Source: Welwitschia mirabilis (lineage: Eukaryota > Gnetophyta > Gnetopsida > Welwitschiales). Taken from it: a stretch of DNA of 64,000 bases. A program made the position numbers and the translations under genes. Below are positions 10,570 to 22,680 of the stretch, in pieces (position 1 is the stretch's first letter; the number at the start of each line of letters is the position of its first letter). The stretch spans positions 177,075,715-177,139,714 of the forward strand of contig JBOZIK010000001.1 of NCBI GenBank assembly GCA_051453625.1, given 5' to 3'. The notes under the pieces were generated by a model that was given only the letters and a program-made list of their open reading frames with translations, had not been told where the DNA came from and made no database searches.

Positions 10570-11870
10570 AGTATTGCTAGCAACATACTTTTAATGATTT
10601 TGATAAGTTAATGAAATAGTAGTTAATCTTTTATACAATCTTTTTAATAGCAAGTTTGGATGTTTTAGATATTTGTTACACTTGATGTTGTACTAAAATA
10701 TGTTGAGACTTATATTATTTTTAAGTTATTTATTCATCTTTATATCTTATTCTATAGTTTATACTAGCGTTTGATGGTCTTTGGAAATCACAACCTATTT
10801 TTCATCCTTATATAGCTATGCTATGAGAGATAAGATAACTTGAACTCTTTACTAATATTAATATGATAAATGAGATTATGTTATTATGATTTCATGTTAA
10901 CAAGCTTACCATTTGCTATTTAATAATAGAAAAGATCTATTTTTATTTTAGGAACTATTATTACCACTATTATGTTCATACTAGATTTTGAGATCTTTAC
11001 TCATTCTTAGCTTTAGTCTCTAATATTTTTAAATGTTTCTTCTATTGTTTTTTCCCTGATTTTACTAAAATCTCTTTTCTTTTCATTTGGTTTTGCATTT
11101 GCTCTATTGTAGTTTTTTATGATTTATCCTCATGAAAGAATGATACTTATGCCTTTCTATAATAAAGGATTAGTTTTTATTTATAAAAGTTTTTACTTTG
11201 ATCAATCAAGAATGGGTTAAATGTTTTTGCTAAGGATGCAAATTTGAATATTATTTAATAGAGAAGTAGAGACTATTTTATTAATAATTGAACTATGTTT
11301 AGCAAGTAATTCAAAGAATGTTGGGAAATGAAAAGGACTTTTATGTGGATATTTTCATGCTTAGTTGAAATAAAGTTAACTTGTAGGAGAAACTCATTCA
11401 AAAAATGGCAAGAAGGTTCCATAACTATAATGCTATTTTCTTATCTGGCAAGTGTAGGAACATTTTAGAAAATGCTATTATTTTATCAATTGTAAAATAT
11501 AGTTCTTTTATTGGAATTATTCCTATATAAGTGAAAGCATATCTAGGTAGAATGATTCATAATTTAGTATGAGAAGGAGATAAAGGTATAACTAAAGTTC
11601 ATGAAATTGCATAAAAAGAAATAGGCAAACTACTAGAATCTATAGGGTGAAGAATTTAGAACATCTAAGATAGTATTTTTATAGTATATATGAAATTAAC
11701 AAATAAGATCAAATTGGAAAGAAATCCCCCTAGATCAAAAGTTTAAAGAGTAAATACAAAAAATGGGAGATAGGGTGGGGGATTTCCCCTTCTATTAGGC
11801 TCTATCAAAAGGAAGGAAAGAAATAGAAAGGCTAAATAATTGAAAGATATAGAAGGAAAATATTCCTTTT
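10570..11870. other. No recognised domain
   Basis: AT-rich sequence without a recognisable domain, RNA gene or repeat partner. From about 11216 the (+) strand looks less T-rich and may be the beginning of the poly(A)-ended remnant that finishes at 15080, but no protein family could be read. Confidence 0.5.
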
Positions 11871-11871
11871 T

Positions 11872-12937
11872 ATCCCTCATGAATTCTAAACATGAAAAGC
11901 CCAAAAAAATTTGAACAAGTAAAATAATGGCTAAAAAAATATAATGGACTTAAAACTAAAAGATTATTAGAGAGAGGAGAGGTTACTTTACTTAATAAAT
12001 GAGTCCATATATAGGTCTAGAATGATATGAAAAAGTTGAACTAATGAGCTAAAAATCAAGGCAGCAAACAAGCATCAAAACCAAATGTATTTTTCGACCA
12101 AATGTAGTTTTACAAGAACCAAAAGTAGGCTATTATTTTGGCTTCATAAGTGGATTGGGGAAGTAAAGCTAGTCCTTAGAGAACTTGTAGGAATATTTAG
12201 TCTAAAAAAATATAAATCTCTCTTTGAAATGTAACATAGAACTATATATGGAAATAAAGTAAATACTAAGTCCTTCCTTGTTAAGAAACATGAAATGAAT
12301 AAATTACTTTACAACCCTTGATAAAACTATACCATAGAACAATATATTATTCTAACAGGGNNNNNNNNNNNNNNNNNNNNNNNNNNNNNNNNNNNNNNNN
12401 NNNNNNNNNNNNNNNNNNNNNNNNNNNNNNNNNNNNNNNNNNNNNNNNNNNNNNNNNNNNTCCCTCACAAATTCTAAACATGAAAAGCCCAAACAAATTT
12501 AAACAAGTAAAATAATGGCTAAAAAAATATAATGGAATTAAAACTAAAAGATTATTAGAGAGAGGAGAGGTTACTTTACTAAATAAATGAGTCCATAGAT
12601 AGGTCCAGAAAGATATGAAAAAGTTGGGCTAATGAGCTAAAAATCAAGGGAGCAAACAAGCATCAAAACCAAATGTATTTTTACAAGAACCAAAAGTAGG
12701 CTGTTATTTTGGCTTCATGAGTGGATTGGGGAAGTAAAGCTAGTCCTTAGATAACTTGTAGGAATATTTGATCAAGAAAAATATAAATCTCTCTTTGAAA
12801 TGTAACATAGAACTATATATGGAAATAAAGTAAATACTAAGTCCATCCTTGTTAAGAAATATGAAATGAATAAATTACTTTACAACCCTTGATAACACTA
12901 TACCATAGAAAAATGTATTATTCTAACATGGTTGATC
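11872..12937. repeat. Two 0.48-kb direct repeats around a 100-N gap
   Basis: Bases 11872-12360 and 12461-12937 are direct repeats, about 95% identical by eye, separated by exactly 100 Ns. The right copy lacks a short segment near 12100. Unlike the 77-bp gap flanks, these differ by many substitutions, so they are either a true tandem duplication or the two alleles of one locus placed in series by the assembler. No coding domain is recognised. Confidence 0.85.
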
Positions 12938-13853
12938 ATAAGAAATAAGGTCCTATTAGTAGAAAAACTAATGAAAAAAGGCTCTATAGTCTATACTAAT
13001 TGTAACACATGTGAGTAGAGTGAAACAACATTGCAATTGTTTTAGGAGTTTCCCCTAGAAAGAAAAGTGTGATGGAATTTTAATATAGAATTATACTAAT
13101 AGAATATTTATAAAAGATTATGTTACTTAATCAAGATCCCTTTTTTGTTTCTTTAGTTTATTCAAAACAAAAACCTTTTCTCTAATATATAGAGTGGTGT
13201 AGTAAACATTCGTTAGAGTGTTAGAAGAAAGATTACAAGCATCATAAAATTGAAATAAATGGGTAAACATCCATAGTATGAACCTGCACATGGAAATAAA
13301 TTCTAGCAAAATGTGAAGATCTAGAATTATATTATGATAATGGATTAGAAGCCCATGTTGAAGCTATAATAAGACATCAAGTTTGATTCTTGGAAAGATC
13401 TGATAAAAGGAAAACTAATTGTGGGATAACAGAGACATCTTATAACACCTTAGTTGATTGCTCATATGTTAGAGATTTAGAAAAAATAAGAATTAAGTTT
13501 TTTTCACATTTAATGGATATAATAATGCAAAAAAAAAAAATTGACTAGGAGATGCCTAGGATCACTCCAGGTTTTATCAAGAAATCTAAACTTTAAGAGC
13601 CTTGGAATTTGGTTACTGAATTTATTAACTAGTGCTTAGAAAAGGTAGAGAACTAAACATTTTAAACTTCTTCTTTGGAAAACTATGTGAAAAGGTAGAT
13701 ATGCAGTGTTATGGATTAATAAAAAACTTGTTAATTTCAAAAGTAAGTAAAGGAAAAGAATAAGAATCCTAATGTTAAAATTCCCAAGGAAACCCTTAGG
13801 ATAGAGGATTCACAAAATAATGTATTATTTGCTAATGTTAGATGGCATAAATA

Positions 13854-14219
13854 AAAGTGGTCTAGTGTAAATTCTAGGCCTTATAATGGAAATGAGTCTA
13901 ATAGGAATGCCCCTATTAGCATTTAGAATGAAATGTCCCTTTAATGCTAGCAACATTAGCAAGATAAAATGGAAGAACATGAAGTTGAAGATAATAGAGT
14001 ATAGTCTATATCTAAACTTCATAATGTAGAAGACAATCTAAATTTCAGAACCCATAATGAAAATAAATTTGATATAGAGGCCCTTATAAGCATTCAAAAT
14101 GAAATTCCCCTTAAAGACTAGCAATACTAGTAAGATTAAATTGAATAACATGAAGATAAAGATAATAAAGTGGAGTTTGTGCTTGAAATTCATAATGTAG
14201 AAGAGATTTATACCCAACA
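13854..14219 (+). repeat. Tandem duplication, two units of about 185 bp
   Basis: The two units start near 13854 and 14037. They share blocks such as CCTATTAGCATT/CTTATAAGCATT, ...GAATGAAAT... and TTCATAATGTAGAAGA. The (+) frame encodes the same repeated peptide (with HNVEDN/HNVEEI). Antisense ORFs at 13825-14022 and 14038-14220 are merely its mirror. Confidence 0.75.
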
Positions 14220-15059
14220 AGGCTACTAGATGTAGTAAGAAGAGTTTAGAGAATAGCTAGTATATGAAGGAAAAGTATTTCTTAAAAGTAGACCAAATGT
14301 GAAAGATCAAGAGTTTAAGATAGAGGATGCAAGTTAGAGGTTTAAAAATCAAATTGATAATAACAAAGAGCATATAAATCAGAAAAGAATAAATGCAAAT
14401 AAATTATCTCAAAGAGATTATAAATATTAGCAATAATAAACTAGACTTCAACATAAAGCATGACTAGAGATTTCATCTAGAAATCAAGATGTCTTGATTC
14501 TAGAAGATGTTCTTAAAGAGAGGCAGAATATCAAGATATGCAAATTTAGAACCAAATACTAATGAAATTTAATAAGTTAGAGAATGAAAATATCATTATG
14601 GTATTCTTGGAATTAAATTAGGAGAATTACAAAAATGCATTTCTTTAGTGAAGCCAACACAATAATATGACCAAGTTTAACAAGTACTATAAAGAATCAC
14701 AAAATTAAATGGACCCAATGATATTCTAATAAACAAAGTAACTCATGTATTTTATCACATCTAACATTGGAATAAGTTGACTTAGATGTATGATAGATGG
14801 TTATGGTTATTTTCTAATGTTGATTCTCTCTAATTTTGATTACCAGTTTCATCTAATAGGGTAATTTCAATTTCATTTAATTTTATTATTCATAATTTCA
14901 TTTTAATTTACTGATTCCTTTTAGAGGAAGATACCTTATTATAGGTTTAAGACCAGCAAGGGGTTCCATGTTTTCTTTAGTGACTGTTTTTTATTTTTAG
15001 TCCTATATTCTATTTTCTTCTTTTGTATACTTTTATTTATTAATAAAAAATAAGATGTT

Positions 15060-15080
15060 GTAAAAAAAAAGTAAAAAAAA
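15060..15080 (+). other. A-rich tail
   Basis: Two runs of A separated by GT follow an AATAAA-like signal at about 15041-15051. This is the 3' end of the remnant to its left, if that is a retroelement. Confidence 0.5.
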
Positions 15081-17238
15081 CTAGATATAAAGAAAAGTGT
15101 AAAAAAGTAGCAATCTGGGGTTAAATAAGTAATGGCTTAGAAGCAGTATAATTAACTATTGATACTTATTTTTATATGTAAAATAAAGATTCTAAATTCT
15201 AGAAAGAATTAAATTCAATAAGGATGTACTAGAAATAACAATGATAAGTTAGCAACTCTTAAATAAAAATGATATAACTTCTTATACTTTTCATAATGAT
15301 CCTTCTTGAGTTATGAGGGGATATGTACATATAAAATCATATAAAATTTTCAAGAAAATAAAGAAAGATAAAAAATTTATTAAGCATACCTAAATAAAAA
15401 TATTTAGCATCAAATTCACCTCCAAAATGGATTCAAATTTTTTAGTTGTAGTATAGCATACCTTAATTAAAAGTTAGAGAATGTAACTCTTTCAAAAGGA
15501 GCATATGAATGATACTGAAACTATAAAGGTTAGCCAAATAAATATTAAAAAAATAAATGAGTTTAAGATAAAATTCAATATTATAAAGATGATAAGCGGT
15601 TCGCTAAATCAGAACATAAATAAATAAGAATATTATATCTAGCATAAAATTAATTCTATAAGTTACAACTAATTATGATCTTAAGTATGTTCAAAAGATT
15701 ATAATAATTACATAATAAACATATTTTATTTCCATTGTGAAGATCTACTAACATTAAAAATAAGATGTCTTATCAAATATGAAATGTATTAGAAATTCAT
15801 TTTAAAAAGACATAGAATCATGTCATCCAAATTATTAAGATACTTTTATTTCACCTGAAAAACTTTAGTTGAAGTACTAGAAATAGAAGAATAAATAAAT
15901 GTCAATAATAAAAACAAGAATTAAGGATATAATTTTCCATAAAAGATTAAAATTTTCTCATAATTTCCTTAAAAATACCCTAAATATGTAGGATCAATTC
16001 ATCCTTTACTTCATGTATCAAAGGACTGAACCCCTCATTGAAAGGTATTAACTAGTTATGAAGTATTTATAAAATAGATATACAATAGAGTAATTAAAGT
16101 ATAAATCAATATATCTTCTCCATAATATGGGAATTAGTTTATGTAGCCATTAAGTGTACGCATACCACCACTTAAGGATAGACATTACAAAATAATATGT
16201 TTATTTAAGGAGCACAATGTACATGGTTAGGATTACATTACAAATATTTGTTTTGATAAAATATATCTTGAAGTTGTTTAGTGTATAAGTATGACTCAAA
16301 AGTTGATATAAACCATTATTCTAAAGTTTTATTTGGGAATTAGTTAATATGTTTAACTTGACTTGAAAAATAATATAATAGTTATAATTTGGCAATTTAA
16401 TCCCTTAACATAATTTCATAGATAATATATAATAAATAATAATGTGAAAATGATAAAATAAACATAATCAAGCCCTTAAAATATATAAAATCTATGCTTT
16501 AAGAGATTTACTTCTTTTAAAAACTATTTATTCTATTAAACAGATAAATGAACTTTGCATATGACTTTTTACTAAAGGCTACTTTGAATCTCTCTATAAT
16601 TTCTAGTGTAGTATCATACTTTTATCATTTTGTGATGATGTTTATGTTTGATTAGATTTAATGGACTTGAGCTTACTAAGCTTACTTATAATGTAGGTAT
16701 TAAATGATTATTCTCCTCTAGGTTTTCTTTGTACTTCTCTCTATACTTAGCTAGTAACATGATTTAATTCTATCATTGATTCCAATTCGAATTTCCTCCA
16801 ATATAATACTAACACAGTTAGATGACATGTTTACTAATCACAAGCATACAATCCAAATCTTAAGTTAAAAAGGTTAAAAGAAGACCTATAATTTTTTTAA
16901 CATCTTCTATTATGCTAAAAACACTTCTATTAATCTTAGATTTTCAAATCGACTAAATTCTTATCTCTTAAGTTTTTAAAGTTTATGAAGAATACTTATT
17001 TTTTAAGTAATATGAAATCTAAAACTATTTAAGTTTTATCCTTTCATATTTTCACAACCTACGTAGTTGCCAAGGATAAAGTCATAATTGGTAATATATT
17101 CAATTTGGAAAATCTTCCTTATGAAGTTTAAGGAGATTTCTTTTTATCATGCATAATAAAAAATTACTAATTACTCAAAAATTTCTTAGGAAATTATCCT
17201 TCCTAGTATTAATTTATCATAGGCGTTCTTAACTACAA
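15081..17238. other. No recognised feature
   Basis: AT-rich DNA without recognisable domains, RNA genes or internal repeats. Its last part directly precedes the point matching base 1 of the window, so the duplication may extend leftwards here (copy A would continue outside the window). Confidence 0.5.
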
Positions 17239-17903
17239 AACTACTTCTCCATTGCTATTATTTTTTAAATATAATTGTATTTGATCTACTAAACTCTATT
17301 AAGGGTATTTCTCTGAGTATCTCTTTAACTAGGGGTAAAAAAGTGTATTGGATGAAATGGCATAGCAGGCTTATATGTGGTAAGGATCCTCTAATTCGGA
17401 GTAGCTCACTACCATGTACAAAGGAAAAGGCAACAAGTTGCTCTCCTCTAGCTTTTGTTCTTTTGGTTTAGTTATAGAGTAGAGAAAATATAACTCGCAA
17501 ATACGCATGAATTCTCTATTTTTTTTTTAAAGATAGTTAGATTCACAAACCGAATCTATCATAAAGAATTTCTTGTAAACATGATCCTTTCTTTGCCTTT
17601 TTTTAGGAATCGAAAATGCCTTTATTTATGACATAGATAAGTAGAACTACATGAGGGGGATATGAACTACATAAGGGTAATCCTAGTATGGAAACTCTAA
17701 GCTTCCGATCGATTGGGAATGTACCAAGTTTCTAGCACTTAGAATGAAGGCAATAGTGAGGCAGCCCATTGTACAACAGATATATGGGCACTTAGTTAAA
17801 AAAACCAGACAACACAACTGACTACGAGTGGAAAAGGAGACATGGAAGATGGGTGTTGTTTCAAAGTCACACCACTAGTATAGCCGAGGGGGTTGGCATA
17901 GTC

Positions 17904-17933
17904 AGTTGTCTATGTTATATTTATACGACAACT
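17904..17933. repeat. Hairpin in the island
   Basis: AGTTGTC at 17904-17910 and GACAACT at 17927-17933 form a 7-bp perfect stem with a 16-base loop. Its role is unknown. Confidence 0.6.
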
Positions 17934-18220
17934 TACATAGCCATGATCGACGTAACTGATAGGTGTTCCACTAGTTGCAGCTCAATAAGTGTCCATCGTT
18001 AATAATCATGTAAGGGAGGCTGTTCTAATAGCTCACTAACGGCTTATTACCCCTGCCCTTCACTAGTCACTCGACTATTCCAACACCCACTACAGCCGTC
18101 CGACCACTATGTGTTAAGTGTTCACATATGTAACAGTGGTTTGTTAGCTCCATATACATAGTTGGATGGTTCCCCTGAGATTGAACCACCCACCTAAGTG
18201 ATCGGGTTAATGCAATCGTT

Positions 18221-18340
18221 GTTATGTTATGTTATATACGGTGGGCCGATGCAACCTGTTATATACGGTGGGTCATGTATGGTGGATCGATGGTTGATGG
18301 ATCAATGAAATTGTTATTATGTTATGTTATATACGGTGAG
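18221..18340 (+). repeat. Short direct repeats in the island
   Basis: GTTATATACGGTG occurs at 18231-18243, 18258-18270 and 18326-18338, the first and third preceded by GTTAT. The repeats lie in a GATGG/GATCGATGG-rich stretch. Repeats of this kind are frequent in plant mitochondrial intergenic DNA, though this is not diagnostic. Confidence 0.7.
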
Positions 18341-20687
18341 GGGTGAGGAAGTTCCATGTTTTGGCATCCAAAAAACACAACTACAGGATCCGCAAGCAAT
18401 AAAACAACTAGCTAGGGGATGCATCCTAAGCTTTCCACTATGAAAGCAGAACTTCCGTATGGAAGTAGGTAGTTATATAGGCTGCATCGAGCGTACAAAG
18501 TCATGTAAATGGTGTTGGCTGACTCGATGCATCATTGTATTCCTTTACGATATATGTGTCAGTTTGGCCCAACCATTTCTGTTAGTGCTCCTTCCGATAT
18601 AAACGTAGTTGCAAGAAGGATACATAATAGGGTTAGAAGGTGCATTGGATGCCAATGCTAGTTTATTGTGTGTATCATGCATGGTGAAATATCGGTAGCA
18701 TGCATTCTTAGCTATCTAACTTTCCAAAGGCCGTGGCCACCCTACCCTTCTAATCCCGTCCATAGCATGATTCTATTACCATCAAAGTGACTACTGATAC
18801 ATGCCGTTTCACTATACTGCCTAGTCAATAATGGGATTCAAGCTTATGATGTAACACATCCATTGATTGATCACCGTATCGTATCATATCGTATTAATAA
18901 TGTAGTGCAGCGGGTACCACTTGGAAGTGAAATGATCAGCAGGTTCACTGCCCATGAAAACTGCAAATCATATCACCCTTTACATGAGTTAGATGCCCTA
19001 AACTCAAACTAGCCAATCTCGCATCCTCGTTGGCTGGGGTTATAACATACCAACATCTATACCTCATTGCCTAGGGAAAGGGTGAGTTATACCAATACTA
19101 GTTCCCTGATACCAATAGTAGTGAATCCCTCGACTAGTCATACTAATCTAGTGAGTGACCAACTAGTTACACCTACCCTACATATGAACCGCCTACACTC
19201 CCTTCCTCCACTTCCCCTTCTTTGTCCATCTGGTACGTGGCGTGAACCTTCCCCTCCAGCCACTACATAGCCGAAATGCTTCAACATCTCCTCACAGTCT
19301 GGAATATCTTCCCTCGATGAAAAATCAACTATGAAATCGTTGGTAGTAGTGTACCATCAGTATTGTGCAGTTCTTTAGAGAGATGCCTTTGTAAGTCAGG
19401 TCAAAGTGACAGAGGATGGGAGATATGCCAGGCTAGAATTCTGGCATCGTGGCATGTTTAATCCTTCCCCTCTTGATCCTTTTATTTAAGTGGTGAGATC
19501 TAAGCATATCATAACTAGGCCTATGAGATACCCAAAAGCCCAAGCTTAGACAATAGTCCTGCATGGGGAATAGTATCAAAGCATCAGGATACATCGAGAA
19601 GCACAACACCGTCCAACTGGTTCCAAAAAGTTAACATTAGTTAACCTAACTAATAAAAAGTTAAAAGAAGATGGAAATACAAAAAAGTAATTTTAAATAT
19701 TTATTATTAAGGTAAAATTATCTTTATTATAAGAAATTTAACTAAAGACTCCATAATGAAATGATTTGATGAGGTCATCTAAAACATACATATCATAACT
19801 GGCAGCTCTCATATATGTAGATAAGCAAGAGTTTGTTAACACATTACAATAATGCATATATGCCATCACTTTGTTTGTATATAAAGTTACATTAATTTAG
19901 TATCATTCGCTATACATGCTTATGATGTAATCTTGCATGATTACAATAGACTTTAGGCTATTTATAAAAACCTTTCTACTTAGGTATTTATAATATTAAT
20001 ACTTAAAGTTAATAATAAAATCATGAGAACTAATTATTTATTCTATGCATCTAATATAAAGTCTATTATGTGTTACACAATTAAACAATGTAGGCTATAA
20101 ATTTATAATAAAAAAGGTAAACACTAATCCTCAATATGCAATCATAAATAAAATAAAAAAGGAGTTTCTTGCATTTGACATAATAGTAAACTTTTTAAAT
20201 ATTTCTTTGTATAAGATAATTCTTTTATGTTTTCTAATGTATATGTAATCTTATTCTTAAGAAAAATACAAATTATCACCATGATACTAAAAAGTTCATG
20301 TAAGAAACAATGTAAAAAAGATAATATATGAGGAAGGATATTCTTAAGATCTTTAAACCAATAAATATTTAAAATTTGGAACTTCCATATTCTGATATGA
20401 ATTAATATAATAAACTTATCCTTAAGGGTGAAAATAATTATTATCTTCATTTTACATGTGATTTCACACTTATGGTATGCATTTTCCTTTAAAAGATAAA
20501 AATCAAGTATCTAAATTATTCATTGAATTTGATAAGCTAGTCTAGAATAAAAAGGAATAACTATTTATAAGATACAACTTGATAACATTAGAGGATACAT
20601 TTATAAGATATTTATAGTAGTTCTTAAAGTAAAGGTATTAAACTATAATATACTACTTCATATTCCTCACTTTACAAGAATGTGGTC

Positions 20688-20724
20688 AATAAATAAATAA
20701 ATAAATAAATAAAAAAAAAAAAAA
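20688..20724. repeat. AAAT microsatellite and poly(A)
   Basis: About six AAAT units are followed by a long A run. Copy A has only an interrupted A run at the matching place (about 1305), so the array expanded in copy B, or was lost in A. Confidence 0.85.
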
Positions 20725-20962
20725 CATTATGTAAGATAGTCAAATAGATGCTTAAGCATGTAAAAATGAAGTTAAAAGAGTGGGATAACATAAGTACTAA
20801 AAATTAATTCATTTATTAATTAAATCATAGAGGAACTTAAAATCCAAAATTGAATAGTTAAGAATTTTTAGATGTAAAACTACAAAGAAATATTTTCATT
20901 TATAAATATGGTAGACCCTTATAATCTTAATTGCATTGACAACATAAAAAGAGTGGAATATG

Positions 20963-22680
20963 CATTAACTTAATGTAAAGATATCATATCTAAATGAAGC
21001 TTATGAGGAGATATACATGACTTAGCTTAAAGTTTTTAAGGTTAAGGAATAAAAGAAAAAGATGTATAAAATAAAAAAATTAATATAATTTAAAGTAGAT
21101 ACCAACTTATGGTTCACTTAGCTAAGGACTAGCTTAATGAGAATGGATTTTGAGATGTATAAATACCAAATATTAATACTACATATTTATAGAAAAAAAG
21201 AAATGTAAGATCAAATATTTCATTATATTTGTAGATGATATGTTAACCCATAGAAAAGTTGAAAAGAGTAGTGTGAAGATGAAGAAAGACATTGTAAAAA
21301 AAAAAATGTAAAACCAAATACTTGGAATTGATGAAATACTATCTTGTGAGAAAGTGAATTAAAAAATAATTGAATTTTTTAAATTAATCAAATGACATTA
21401 ATGATGTACAGAGAAATTTAACAAGGAAAATGCAAAAATAGTATCTACACCAATGAAATAACATATAAAATTAATTACTAATAAATAATCACTAAATGTA
21501 GCGAAAACAAAATCCTATGAATTGATTGAAAATCTAACACATCTAATTAATACTAGGATTAACATATTNNNNNNNNNNNNNNNNNNNNNNNNNNNNNNNN
21601 NNNNNNNNNNNNNNNNNNNNNNNNNNNNNNNNNNNNNNNNNNNNNNNNNNNNNNNNNNNNNNNNNNNNNNNNNNNNNNNNNNNNNNNNNNNNNNNNNNNN
21701 NNNNNNNNNNNNNNNNNNNNNNNNNNNNNNNNNNNNNNNNNNNNNNNNNNNNNNNNNNNNNNNNNNNNNNNNNNNNNNNNNNNNNNNNNNNNNNNNNNNN
21801 NNNNNNNNNNNNNNNNNNNNNNNNNNNNNNNNNNNNNNNNNNNNNNNNNNNNNNNNNNNNNNNNNNNNNNNNNNNNNNNNNNNNNNNNNNNNNNNNNNNN
21901 NNNNNNNNNNNNNNNNNNNNNNNNNNNNNNNNNNNNNNNNNNNNNNNNNNNNNNNNNNNNNNNNNNNNNNNNNNNNNNNNNNNNNNNNNNNNNNNNNNNN
22001 NNNNNNNNNNNNNNNNNNNNNNNNNNNNNNNNNNNNNNNNNNNNNNNNNNNNNNNNNNNNNNNNNNNNNNNNNNNNNNNNNNNNNNNNNNNNNNNNNNNN
22101 NNNNNNNNNNNNNNNNNNNNNNNNNNNNNNNNNNNNNNNNNNNNNNNNNNNNNNNNNNNNNNNNNNNNNNNNNNNNNNNNNNNNNNNNNNNNNNNNNNNN
22201 NNNNNNNNNNNNNNNNNNNNNNNNNNNNNNNNNNNNNNNNNNNNNNNNNNNNNNNNNNNNNNNNNNNNNNNNNNNNNNNNNNNNNNNACTTAGCATTCTT
22301 AGAATCTTCACAAATATTTAAGAGATCTAAATAGTAGAACATTCTAATAGTTTTAATGTATAAAACAAAATATGTAGAAATACTTAATGTAAGAAGGAAG
22401 ATAAGCTAAGGAGCTATTAAAGATTGTATATCTTCTCTAGAAAGAAATACCAAATTATGTGCAAATAATTAATATGCTCTGCTTATGAAAAATAAGCAAT
22501 TATTTGATAATAGAGAAAATTACATTATAATGAAAGCCCACATGATATAAAAACTTACTCAAAATGGTATGATAGAAATGCAATATGTTTAATTACTAGA
22601 TAAGACTATAAGTATTTTGATAAAAACACTTAATAAAGTCAATTATTAATAGTTTGAAGATTAGTTAGGAAAAACAAAAA
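20963..22680 (+). pseudogene. Ty1/copia RT and RNase H remnant, copy B
   Basis: Second copy of the remnant at 1562-2760, in the same order and orientation. The start reads H-stop-L-N-V-K at 20963, EEIYM follows, the catalytic region is FVDDM near 21230, and the NTRINI block precedes a 719-N gap (21569-22287). In copy A the same interval is only about 205 bp, so either the gap is overestimated or an insertion is hidden there. The RNase H tail is readable from about 22430 to 22650, with stops. It is not functional. Confidence 0.88.

Larger units (their letters stand above)
12938..15080 (+). pseudogene. Decayed poly(A)-ended element remnant, possibly LINE-like
   Basis: One (+) frame from about 13854 to 14400 encodes a hydrophilic Glu/Asn/Lys-rich protein in which many interruptions are TAG at places where the repeated unit favours Gln. 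It contains a roughly 185-bp tandem duplication. Downstream a T-rich 3' part with ATTAATAAAAAATAAG is followed by two A-runs ending at 15080, as in many plant LINE 3' ends. However, I see no endonuclease or RT, and no target-site duplication, so the LINE assignment is a guess. It could also be a retrogene or another element. Confidence 0.3.
17347..19625. other. GC-richer, CpG-bearing island inserted in copy B
   Basis: Three 60-base lines I counted have 43-50% GC against 25% in a flanking line, and CpG is frequent here but rare elsewhere. The edges are sharp: homology to copy A stops at base 109 (GTGT) and resumes at about base 251 (AAAGGTAACATTAG), with 141 bp of A missing. No gene is recognised and the longest ORF (67 codons, 19067-19270) resembles nothing I know. 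The composition fits plant mitochondrial DNA transferred to the nucleus. A young DNA transposon, a captured genic fragment or a misassembly are alternatives. Confidence 0.75.

Noticed and set aside
13825-14220. Two similar (-) ORFs with hydrophobic stretches
   Set aside because: They mirror the tandem repeat whose coding relic is on the (+) strand; similarity comes from the DNA duplication.
19067-19270. 67-codon (+) ORF in the CpG-bearing island, Pro/Ser/Thr rich
   Set aside because: Length is unremarkable for GC-richer DNA, and the product resembles no family I know.
17347-19625. The island as a plastid DNA insertion
   Set aside because: I recognise no plastid gene, tRNA or rRNA, and the composition is nearer to plant mitochondrial DNA; left open rather than asserted.
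20142-20450. 102-codon (-) ORF, the longest gap-free open frame
   Set aside because: Ile/Lys/Leu-rich product of AT-rich DNA; the sister copy in A has the matching sequence interrupted by a gap and substitutions, and no domain is recognised.
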